From positions 434,001 to 498,000 of the forward strand of contig NZ_JAAGOW010000001.1 in the NCBI RefSeq assembly GCF_010499245.1: DNA of 64,000 bases. The letters are read 5' to 3'. The stretch is from Variovorax sp. WS11 (GTDB lineage: Bacteria > Pseudomonadota > Gammaproteobacteria > Burkholderiales > Burkholderiaceae_C). This document shows positions 43,012-50,396 of the stretch, piece by piece (within the stretch, counting starts at the first letter, position 1; every line of letters begins with the position of its first letter). The notes under the pieces were generated by a model. That model was not told the DNA's origin and searched no databases. It worked only from the letters and a program-made list of their open reading frames with translations. The position numbers were made by a program, and so were the translations under genes.

Positions 43012-44349
43012 ATGAGTACACCTTCCGCGGCGCTACCGGGCGCCATCGCCCAGCCCGACCGGGTCGACGCCACCTACAGCAAGATTTCCTGGCGCCTGCT
43101 GCCCTTCCTCGGCGCGCTCTGGGTGCTGGCGTGGCTGGACCGCGTCAACATCGGCTTCGCCAAGCTGCAGATGCTGGACGACCTGCGCTTCAGCGAGGCG
43201 GTCTACGGCCTGGGCGCCGGCATCTTCTTCCTGGGCTACTTCTTCTTCGAGGTGCCCTCGAACATGCTGCTGCAGAAGATCGGCGCGAAGAAAACGGTGA
43301 TGCGCATCACCATCGGCTGGGGCCTGATCTGCATGCTGCAGGCCTGGGTCACGACGCCGACGCAGTTCTACATCCTGCGCTTCCTGCTGGGCGCCTTCGA
43401 GGCCGGCTTCTATCCCGGCGTGATCCTCTACCTGACCTACTGGTATCCGTCGCAGCGGCGCGCCAAGGCTTTCGGCACCTTCATGTCGGCCTCCGCCATC
43501 GCCGGCGTGCTGGGCGGGCCGCTGGCGGGCTGGATCATGAGCTCGATGGGCGGCGTGCAAGGCTGGGCCGGGTGGCAGTGGCTGTTCGTGCTCGAAGGCA
43601 TCCCGTCGGTGATCGCGGGCGTCGTCGCCTTCTTCTACATGACCGACCGGCCCGAGCAAGCGCACTGGCTCAGCACCGACGAGAAACGCATCGTGCGCGA
43701 CGAGCTCGAGCGCGACCACCGCGCCCAAGGCGAGCGCGGCAGCGACTGGCGCACGCTCTTCACCAACCCCAAGGTGTGGCTGCTGATCGGCATCTTCTTC
43801 TGCCTGCTGTGTGCCAACTCGACGCTCACCTTCTGGATCCCGACCGTGATCAAGGAGACCGGCTTCACCACGCCGATGGTGGTGGGCTGGATCGCCGGCG
43901 CGGTCTACATCTTCGGCGCGGCGGGGATGATCCTCAACGGCCGCCACTCCGACCGCCACGGCGAGGTGCGCTGGCACTTCAGCGGCGCGGCACTCTGCGG
44001 CGCGACCGGCATGGCCCTGCTGGCCATCACGCTCGCGATCCCCGGCCTGCCGCCCGTGGTGCCGCTGCTCGCGATGGGGCTGGCCCTGGTGGGCACCATG
44101 AGCGCGATCCCGGTGTTCTGGCAGCTGCCGAACATGTACCTGGCCGGCGGCGCGGCGGCGGTGGGCGTGGCGCTGATCAACTCGATCTCGAACCTGGCGG
44201 GCTTCGGCGCGCCCTACCTGATGGGCCTGATCAAGAACGCGACCGGCAAGGTGGGCCCGGGCCTCTACCTCGTCGCGGCAATCGAACTGCTGGCGGCGAT
44301 CCTCGTCATCGCGTTCATCGCTCGCAAATCTCAACGCAAGGAGATCTGA
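43012..44349 (+). CDS. MFS transporter, anion:cation symporter (ACS) family
   Basis: 445 residues with 12 predicted membrane helices. LAWLDRVNIGFAKLQM after helix 1, FFLGYFFFEVPSNMLLQKIG and RFLLGAFEAGFYPGVILYL are ACS signatures (hexuronate/phthalate/tartrate-type carriers). First gene of a four-gene operon with urate-pathway enzymes, so it may import urate, allantoin-type compounds or another purine. The next ATG follows its stop without a gap. Confidence 0.9.
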   Translation: MSTPSAALPGAIAQPDRVDATYSKISWRLLPFLGALWVLAWLDRVNIGFAKLQMLDDLRFSEAVYGLGAGIFFLGYFFFEVPSNMLLQKIGAKKTVMRITIGWGLICMLQAWVTTPTQFYILRFLLGAFEAGFYPGVILYLTYWYPSQRRAKAFGTFMSASAIAGVLGGPLAGWIMSSMGGVQGWAGWQWLFVLEGIPSVIAGVVAFFYMTDRPEQAHWLSTDEKRIVRDELERDHRAQGERGSDWRTLFTNPKVWLLIGIFFCLLCANSTLTFWIPTVIKETGFTTPMVVGWIAGAVYIFGAAGMILNGRHSDRHGEVRWHFSGAALCGATGMALLAITLAIPGLPPVVPLLAMGLALVGTMSAIPVFWQLPNMYLAGGAAAVGVALINSISNLAGFGAPYLMGLIKNATGKVGPGLYLVAAIELLAAILVIAFIARKSQRKEI

Positions 44350-44853
44350 ATGAAAGCCATCCAGCAACCCGCTCGCCGGCGCTTCGCGCTCTCCGGCCTG
44401 GCCTTCGGGGCTACGGTGCTTGCCGCGCGCGGCGCACAGGCTGCCGATGCGCCCGCCGCACCGGCCCGCGCCAGCGGCCCCATCGTGCTGCACGGCGTGA
44501 GCCCGCGCCTCACGGTCCACGCCCTGGACACCTTCCACGGCGCGGCGGCCGCCGGCCTGCGCATCGACTTCTCGGCCTTCGACGGCGAGGACTACGCGCT
44601 GCTGCGCTCCGTCACCCTCAACGCCAACGGGCGCTCGGACGAGCCGCTGCTCATCGGAGACAGCTACCGCCCCGGCCGCTACCAGTTGCTGCTGCATGTC
44701 GACGAGTATTTCGCGGCGCGCAAGGCCGCGCTGGCCTCGCCCGCCTTCCTCACCAAGCTGCCGGTGCGCTTCCAGGTCGCGAATGCCGGCGAGCGCATCC
44801 ACCTGCCGATCCAGTTCGGGCCCTGGGCCTACACCTATTCCCGCGGCAGCTGA
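44350..44853 (+). CDS. Tat-exported transthyretin/HIU-hydrolase-like protein
   Basis: 167 residues. The leader contains the twin-arginine motif ARRRFALSGLAFGATVLAAR with an AQAA cleavage region, so it is predicted to be exported folded. The mature part is transthyretin-like: LTVHALDTFHGAAAAGLRID, GRYQLLLHVDEYF and the end WAYTYSRGS, where HIU hydrolases have YRGS. Catalytic His and Arg of true HIU hydrolase are only partly matched (VHALD is kept, the RxNxDGRTD part is NANGRSD). A periplasmic counterpart of the UraH encoded next. Confidence 0.8.
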   Translation: MKAIQQPARRRFALSGLAFGATVLAARGAQAADAPAAPARASGPIVLHGVSPRLTVHALDTFHGAAAAGLRIDFSAFDGEDYALLRSVTLNANGRSDEPLLIGDSYRPGRYQLLLHVDEYFAARKAALASPAFLTKLPVRFQVANAGERIHLPIQFGPWAYTYSRGS

Positions 44854-44887
44854 ACCGCACGCAAATTCACGACAAGGAGCCCCTCTC

Positions 44888-45223
44888 ATGGCAGGCATCA
44901 CCACCCATGTGCTCGACGTCCGCACGGGCCGCCCGATCGGCGGCATGCAGGTCGAGCTGTTCGATCTCGCGACCACCCCGCCGACGCGCCTGCACGCGAC
45001 GCGCACCAACCCCGACGGCCGCACCGACGTGCCGATGCTGGCCGCACAGGCCGCCCGCACGGGCCGCTTCGAGCTGCGCTTTTACGTCAACGCGCATTTC
45101 AAGGCGCCGGACGCGCTGGCCGAAGAGGTGCCGGTGCAGTTCAGCGTGTTCGACGCTGCCCAGCATTACCACATCCCCCTGCTCTGCTCGCCGTGGTTCT
45201 TCTCCACGTACCGCGGCAGCTGA
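44888..45223 (+). CDS. uraH: 5-hydroxyisourate hydrolase
   Basis: 111 residues, cytoplasmic. The transthyretin-related hydrolase has all landmarks: His in ITTHVLDVRTGRP, RTNPDGRTDVPM, and the C-terminal YRGS. It hydrolyses 5-hydroxyisourate to OHCU, the substrate of UraD encoded 3 kb away. AAGGAG lies nine bases before the ATG at 44888. Third gene of the MFS operon. No urate oxidase or xanthine dehydrogenase gene is visible in this cluster. Confidence 0.94.
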   Translation: MAGITTHVLDVRTGRPIGGMQVELFDLATTPPTRLHATRTNPDGRTDVPMLAAQAARTGRFELRFYVNAHFKAPDALAEEVPVQFSVFDAAQHYHIPLLCSPWFFSTYRGS

Positions 45224-45253
45224 ACGCCCTCACCCTCACGAGGAACGAAGCGA

Positions 45254-45727
45254 ATGACCCAAGACCAAGACACCGAGAAGTACCTGCTCGATTCGATCCG
45301 CCTGGCCATGGACAACGTGCGCGAGCGCAAGACCTGGCCCTTCGGCGCGGTGCTGGTGCGCAACGGCCAGGTGCTGGCGCGCGCCGTCAACGAGGTCGAG
45401 GCGCTGTGCGACCCCTCGGCCCATGCCGAGATGCAGGCGGTGCGCGCCGCCAGCCGCGCGCAGAACAGCACCGACCTGAGCGGCAGCACCGTCTACGCCA
45501 GCGGCTACCCCTGCCCGATGTGCCTCACCGCCATGTACCTCGCGGGGGTGAAGTCGGTCTACTACGCCTACTCGAACGAGGACGGCGCGCCCTACGACCT
45601 GTCCGCCGAGCGCGGCTACGTGGAAATCGCCCGGCCGGTCGAACAGCGCGAGATGAAGCTCGCCGGCCTGCGGGTGCGGCCCGAAGGCCAGGACCTGTAC
45701 GAAGCCTGGCGCGAGGCGCAAGGCTAG
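45254..45727 (+). CDS. Guanine deaminase-like nucleobase deaminase (cytidine-deaminase fold)
   Basis: 157 residues, the length of the Bacillus-type GuaD. Zinc ligands and catalytic Glu are in PSAHAEMQAVR and YPCPMCLTAMYLAG; TWPFGAVLVRNG is the first strand. Deaminating guanine to xanthine feeds the urate route of the same operon. The stop codon TAG is part of CTAG, exactly at the edge of the downstream insertion sequence, so the coding region survived the insertion. Confidence 0.85.
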   Translation: MTQDQDTEKYLLDSIRLAMDNVRERKTWPFGAVLVRNGQVLARAVNEVEALCDPSAHAEMQAVRAASRAQNSTDLSGSTVYASGYPCPMCLTAMYLAGVKSVYYAYSNEDGAPYDLSAERGYVEIARPVEQREMKLAGLRVRPEGQDLYEAWREAQG

Positions 45728-47273
45728 GAGTCCGCGCGGCAGAAGTTTTTCTGCGCGGAGGTGAGCCCCGCGTTGAGTTCGTGCACGGCGAGGAAGGGTT
45801 GGCGCTGCGCCTTGGCTGTTCCTGAAGCTCCCGGACAGGGTCTATTTGGCCTGCCGGAGGCGAGGGGCACGCGTGTGCCCCCACTGTGGACCTTATCTGA
45901 CCATCAAGGTGCTCATGCGCCGCAGGTTCAGCGCCAGGCACACGAGCTTGAACTCGGCCTTGACCTTGTTCAATCCCCGCAGGCTGAACTGCCGGAAGCC
46001 CAGCACGCTCTTGATCCACCCGTTGGGCGCCTCCACGATCCACTTCCTCTTGCGGTAGGCCGCTTGGCCTGGTGGCGTCTTCAGCCTGGCATCCATCGCT
46101 GCAGTGCGCGGGTATTGTTCGGCGTCGATGTCCAGCGCCTGCTTGCCCTCTCGGCCCAATGCCACGATCAGCTCGCTCGGGCTGTCCTTGAGCTGCTCGA
46201 ACACGGCCTCCGAGCGGAATCCCGCATCCGCCAGCACCTGTCGGGCGTCCTCGCCCAGGTTGGCCTTCACCGCCGCCAACAGCACCGGCAGGCGGTCACT
46301 GTCGGCGGCGTTGTTGCTCAGTTCCGCGGCCACCACGAGTTGCGCGGCCTCGTCCACCGCGGTGTGGGCGTTGTAGCCGTAGTCGTAGCCGCCACCTGAG
46401 CGTTTCATGATCCGACTGTCCGTGTCGGTGAAGCTCTCCTGGGCGCTGTCCTTGGGAACACCGAAGTCGCGCTTGTAGCGCCCGCCCTTGGGCTTGCCGT
46501 CCTTGTCGCGGGGTTTGCGCTCGTCGTCGGCGCTGCGCCCGCGGGCCGCATCGGCCTCGCGCTGGCGTTGCTCCAGGCGCAGCTTGGCCTCGGTGATCGC
46601 CTTGAGCCGGTCCTCACGGCGCTTGATCTCCCCGGGGATGTCCAGGTCGGGTTCGTTCTTCTCCAGGTCGTCGGCGGCACACGCTCGGTTGAGCAAGCCA
46701 TCGATCTGCGCCTTGAGTTCGCCCTCGGCCTTGACCATCCTGTCATAGCTCATGGCCTTGTGGCGGCTCGCGTTGGCCTTGAGCTTGGTGCCGTCCACCG
46801 CCACGGTGCCCAGCTTGACCAGGCCGCACTCGCGCGCCAGGCGCACCACCTGCACGAACAACGCCGCCAGTTCCTCCAGGTGCAGTGCCCGGAAGTCCGA
46901 GAGCGTGCGGTGCGCCGGGTAGTTCTCTGCACCCAACACCCGCAGCGCAACGTCTTCGTGCAGCTTGGCCGCGAGCTTGCGCGAACTGAAGGTGCCGGTG
47001 GCATAGCCGTAGATCAGCACCTTGACCATCATGGCCGGGTGGAACGGCTGATTGCGCGGCCCACCCTTGGCGTATCGCGCATGGAAGGCGCTCAGATCCA
47101 GGCTGTCGACGCTGTCGCTGATGAAGTACGCCAGGTGCCCTTCGGGCAGCCAGTCTTGAAGTGCGTCAGGAAGCAGTCTTTGCTGCTGAGGCTCGTAGGG
47201 CAGGTAGCTGATGGGCATGCGCCCAAATCTATCAAGCATCTGCGCGCTCGTCACGCTTCTGCCGCGCAGGCTC
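45728..47273 (-). mobile_element. IS1182-family insertion sequence
   Basis: 1546 bp with 18-base terminal inverted repeats, GAGTCCGCGCGGCAGAAG on the left and, reversed, GAGCCTGCGCGGCAGAAG on the right (16 of 18). CTAG flanks both ends (45724-45727 and 47274-47277). The transposase gene fills most of the element on the minus strand. The right CTAG is shared with the next insertion sequence. Confidence 0.85.
45893..47239 (-). CDS. IS1182-family transposase
   Basis: 448 residues from the ATG at 47239; a GTG at 47254 and an ATG at 47218 are alternatives. PISYLPYEPQQQRLLPDALQ opens the protein, VAVDGTKLKANASRHKAM holds the first catalytic Asp, LADAGFRSE the second, and KRKWIVEAPNGWIKSVLGF the Glu region. 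A charged coiled-coil-like stretch lies between (KRREDRLKAITEAKLRLEQR). The frame is intact, so the element may still be active. Confidence 0.92.
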   Translation of the reverse strand: MLDRFGRMPISYLPYEPQQQRLLPDALQDWLPEGHLAYFISDSVDSLDLSAFHARYAKGGPRNQPFHPAMMVKVLIYGYATGTFSSRKLAAKLHEDVALRVLGAENYPAHRTLSDFRALHLEELAALFVQVVRLARECGLVKLGTVAVDGTKLKANASRHKAMSYDRMVKAEGELKAQIDGLLNRACAADDLEKNEPDLDIPGEIKRREDRLKAITEAKLRLEQRQREADAARGRSADDERKPRDKDGKPKGGRYKRDFGVPKDSAQESFTDTDSRIMKRSGGGYDYGYNAHTAVDEAAQLVVAAELSNNAADSDRLPVLLAAVKANLGEDARQVLADAGFRSEAVFEQLKDSPSELIVALGREGKQALDIDAEQYPRTAAMDARLKTPPGQAAYRKRKWIVEAPNGWIKSVLGFRQFSLRGLNKVKAEFKLVCLALNLRRMSTLMVR

Positions 47274-47277
47274 CTAG

Positions 47278-48769
47278 TCTTACTGTGTTAGTAATTTGAG
47301 TGAAATCAAGGCATTATGCGCACTTCTTCAGGAGAAGGGCGAACCTTGATGGAAGACTTGCAGGAATTCGAGCGGTACATGGCCCATCTGAGCGAAGGCC
47401 TGGGACATTCAGATCGGCACGCCGGGCTGCGCGGGTACACCACGGGGCTGATGTCGCCGCTGCAGCGCAAGAGCGTGGAGCCGATGGCGGCACATATGGA
47501 CCCGCTGAATGTGCGTTCGCGCCACCAGTCGCTGCACCACTTCGTGGCCGACGCGAATTGGTCGGATGAGCGCATGCTGCTGGGGATATGCCAGTGGGTC
47601 GTGCCTCTGATGGATTTCAGCGACGGCGGTTGGTGGATCATCGATGACACAGGATTTCCCAAGCAGGGGCGGCACTCGGTGGGCGTCGCGCGCCAATACT
47701 GCGGGATGCTGGGCAAGCAGGACAACTGCCAGGTGGCGGTGAGCGTGTCGCTGGCCTGCGCGGCGGCCAGCATTCCGGTGGCGTGGCAGCTGTACCTTCC
47801 CCAGGAGTGGGCCGACGACCAGGCCAGACGCGAGAAGGCCGGCGTGCCCGAGGCAATCGAGTTCGCCACCAAGCCTCAAATCGCGCTGCAGCAGATCGAG
47901 CACCTGGTGGCTCAGGGGGCGCCGAGGCACTGCGTGCTGGCCGACGCGGGCTACGGCGTGGACACGGCGTTTCGCGAACGCCTGGACGAGCTTGGATTGC
48001 GCTACGTTGTGGGGGTGACGGGCAGCGTCACGGTATGGCCGCCCGGGCACGAACCCCTGCCGCCCAAGCCTTACAGCGGTAGGGGCCGCGTGCCACGGCG
48101 GCTGCGCCGCGGCGACGCCACCGCCCCCGAGCACCGGCCCCGCACGGTCAAGGACGTGGCCTTCGACATCGAGCCCGACGACTGGCAAGAAGTGACCTGG
48201 CGCGAGGGCACGAACGCCGCGCTGCGCTCGCACTTCACGCGCGTGCGGGTCCGTGCAGCGCACCGCGACCAGCGGCGCAGCGAGCTGCGCGAGCCGCAAT
48301 GGCTGCTCATCGAGTGGCCCGAGGGCCACGAAGAGCCGCTGAAGTACTGGTTGTCCACGCTGCCCGAGGACACGTCGCTGGAGCGCATGGTCTACGAGGC
48401 CAAGATGCGCTGGCGCATCGAGCGTGACTACCAGGATCTCAAGCAGGACCTGGGCCTTGGACAGTACGAAGGCCGGGGCTGGCGCGGCTTTCATCATCAC
48501 GCCAGTCTCAGCATTGCCGCCTACGGCTTCCTGCTGGCGCAGCGGCTGCAGCACCCCGACGAGGTCGGGGGTAAAAAAAACTCCGCACGCCAAGAGCCTG
48601 CCCTACCCACGCATTACAAACCTCGGGGAAGCCCAGAGGGCGCAGCGCCACGTCCCATCCTCCATCACGAGCTTGCGATTGCGTATCGGCGCACTGCTGG
48701 CTCGTAACCTGCCCCGATGTCCCTGTTGTCTTCGGCACCAACGAGCCCTAAATATTTAACACAGTAAGA
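47278..48769 (+). mobile_element. IS701-family insertion sequence
   Basis: 1492 bp. Terminal inverted repeats TCTTACTGTGTTAGTAATTT and, from the right end, TCTTACTGTGTTAAATATTT match at 17 of 20. It is flanked by CTAG on both sides (47274-47277, 48770-48773), which fits a 4-base target duplication at YTAR sites as known for this family. It abuts the IS1182-family element directly. Confidence 0.85.
47349..48707 (+). CDS. IS701-family transposase, C-terminus possibly frameshifted
   Basis: 452 residues. WWIIDDTGFPKQGRHSVGVA has the first catalytic Asp, HCVLADAGYGVDTAFRERL the second, and AKMRWRIERDYQDLKQDLGL the Glu region. After LAQRLQHPDEV the frame meets eight A (48573-48580); beyond it this frame gives an unusual end, while the typical C-terminal HVPSSITSLRLRIGALLARN and LPRCPCC lies in the +1 frame and runs to a TAA at 48759 in the inverted repeat. 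Either slippage makes the full protein or the copy is damaged. An ATG at 47316 is a possible earlier start. Confidence 0.85.
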   Translation: MEDLQEFERYMAHLSEGLGHSDRHAGLRGYTTGLMSPLQRKSVEPMAAHMDPLNVRSRHQSLHHFVADANWSDERMLLGICQWVVPLMDFSDGGWWIIDDTGFPKQGRHSVGVARQYCGMLGKQDNCQVAVSVSLACAAASIPVAWQLYLPQEWADDQARREKAGVPEAIEFATKPQIALQQIEHLVAQGAPRHCVLADAGYGVDTAFRERLDELGLRYVVGVTGSVTVWPPGHEPLPPKPYSGRGRVPRRLRRGDATAPEHRPRTVKDVAFDIEPDDWQEVTWREGTNAALRSHFTRVRVRAAHRDQRRSELREPQWLLIEWPEGHEEPLKYWLSTLPEDTSLERMVYEAKMRWRIERDYQDLKQDLGLGQYEGRGWRGFHHHASLSIAAYGFLLAQRLQHPDEVGGKKNSARQEPALPTHYKPRGSPEGAAPRPILHHELAIAYRRTAGS

Positions 48770-48870
48770 CTAGGGCGCGTCGCCTAGAACCGCGCTGCGC
48801 GCCTTGTTGCGCCTGCGGCACAGCGCTAATCTGGCACCGGGGACGGGCGTTCCCGTCCCGGGAGAGCGCC

Positions 48871-49317
48871 ATGTATGAACGCATACTCGTCGCCACCGAT
48901 GGTTCCGAGCTCTCGGAACTGGCCGTGACCGCTTCGATCGACCTGGCCCTGTTGATGAACGCGGAGCTGGTCGCCGTCAAGGTGGTCCACCACTACCCCA
49001 CCGGCTACTTCGAAGGCTCCCTGCTCCTGAGCCAGATGGAAGTCCAGCGCATGCAGGAGCAGGCCGACGCCGAAGCGCAGCGCGTGGTCGACGCCGTGAA
49101 GGCCAAGGCCGATGGCCGGGGCGTCAAGAACACGCGCGCCGTGGTCATGAAGTCGGAGCTGGTCTCCGAGGCCATCATCGAAGCTGCCCGCGTCCACAAG
49201 AGCGACCTGATCGTGATGGCCTCGCACGGGCGCCGCGGCATCTCGCGTCTGCTGATGGGCAGCGAGACGCTGCATGTGCTGACGCACTCGCACACGCCGG
49301 TGCTGGTGCTGCGCTGA
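48871..49317 (+). CDS. Universal stress protein, UspA family
   Basis: 148 residues. MYERILVATDGSELSELAV starts the Rossmann-like fold, and the ATP-binding G-2x-G-9x-G-(S/T) pattern is at GRRGISRLLMGSET. So it belongs to the ATP-binding subgroup. The gene stands alone, convergent with the START-like gene, 97 bp after the insertion sequence, which may have replaced its upstream region. Confidence 0.93.
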   Translation: MYERILVATDGSELSELAVTASIDLALLMNAELVAVKVVHHYPTGYFEGSLLLSQMEVQRMQEQADAEAQRVVDAVKAKADGRGVKNTRAVVMKSELVSEAIIEAARVHKSDLIVMASHGRRGISRLLMGSETLHVLTHSHTPVLVLR

Positions 49318-49332
49318 CGCCGGTCCGGTGGG

Positions 49333-50244
49333 CTACGGCTTCACGGCGTCCCGCCGCCGGTCGCTGCGCTTGTGCTCGAGGTAGGTCGCGAGATCGATCT
49401 CGTGGAGTTGCACGGGGTAGCGCTCGACCTCCTCGAACCACCGGCGCATGCGCTTGTCGGCGCGCTCCGGCGGCGGGATGTCGAGCCCGGCCAGGTAGGC
49501 ATCGAGGGTGAGGAAGTAGCGCATGGCGTTGCGCTCCATCAGGCCCCGCAGGCCGCGGATGTAGTCGGGCTCGCCGTTCGGCGTCTTGCCGATGACGGTG
49601 AACCCCACCTTGTGGCTGCCGAAGGTCGCGAGGTACGCCATGGTGGCCAGCCGCGCGATCATGTTGTGGTCGTAGGCGTAGCCGAAATGCAGGAAGGTCT
49701 GGCGCTCGCCCAGCGCCACGGCCTCGAGGGTCACGCGGTAGTTGCTGGTGCCCATCGGCCCGCTGTCGGCCGACAGCTTGACCGCCAGGTAGTCCTTGCC
49801 GTCGCTTGCCGTGCGGTGGACGAAGGGCAGCTCGAAGGCCTGGTCCACCGGCTTGTCGTAGCGCTGCACCACGCTGAGCGTGAGGGTCTCGCCCTCGGGC
49901 TGCCGGCTCACGCGGCAACGGCGGTTGTTGATGTGCAGCAGCAGCATCTCGCACCACTGCGTGCCGTCGGCGAGCGCGGCGCGCACCTGCTCCAGCGGAT
50001 GGTCGACCACCGCATAGACGTCGCCCTGGAGGCCGCCGTCCGTCTCGGTGGACTCCAGGTGGATCGGCCGGCGCAACGGACTGCGGGCGAGCTGGCCGGC
50101 CAGCTTCTGGTGCTGCTCGCGCAGGGCCGGAGCCGAGCCGGCATCGGGCGGGGCAGCCTCGCCGACGAGTGCGCAGGTGACGAGGAACAGCCCCAGACCC
50201 ATGCGGGACGCGAGTTGCAGGAAAGAGGCTGGGTGCCGGTTCAT
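49333..50244 (-). CDS. Exported START/SRPBCC-like protein
   Basis: 303 residues with an N-terminal signal segment ([19 protein letters not shown], residues 15-33). The body contains [35 protein letters not shown] and [14 protein letters not shown], consistent with a lipid-binding helix-grip fold. An ATG four codons further upstream (50256) is equally possible. The two are 140 bp downstream of the YgiQ stop. No partner or ligand is suggested by sequence. Confidence 0.75.
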   Translation of the reverse strand: MNRHPASFLQLASRMGLGLFLVTCALVGEAAPPDAGSAPALREQHQKLAGQLARSPLRRPIHLESTETDGGLQGDVYAVVDHPLEQVRAALADGTQWCEMLLLHINNRRCRVSRQPEGETLTLSVVQRYDKPVDQAFELPFVHRTASDGKDYLAVKLSADSGPMGTSNYRVTLEAVALGERQTFLHFGYAYDHNMIARLATMAYLATFGSHKVGFTVIGKTPNGEPDYIRGLRGLMERNAMRYFLTLDAYLAGLDIPPPERADKRMRRWFEEVERYPVQLHEIDLATYLEHKRSDRRRDAVKP

Positions 50245-50396
50245 CCACCACACCATACAACCACCGGGCCAACGGCGCCTGAACGAGCCTGTCGCGCCAG
50301 CAGCGCCAGCAGCGCCATCGCCGGGCCGAGCAGCGCGGCGTCGGCCGGTGGTGCGCTGCCTAGCGGCTTGGCGACCCGCCCGGCGCGCCGGCGTGC

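Noticed and set aside
41514..45257. 1247-codon plus-strand frame
   Set aside because: It crosses uraD, LysR, MFS and uraH genes in wrong frames; no domain.
50285..50330. Short AGCGCCAGC direct repeats
   Set aside because: Only a few imperfect units in a GC-rich spacer; not a CRISPR array or a defined repeat.
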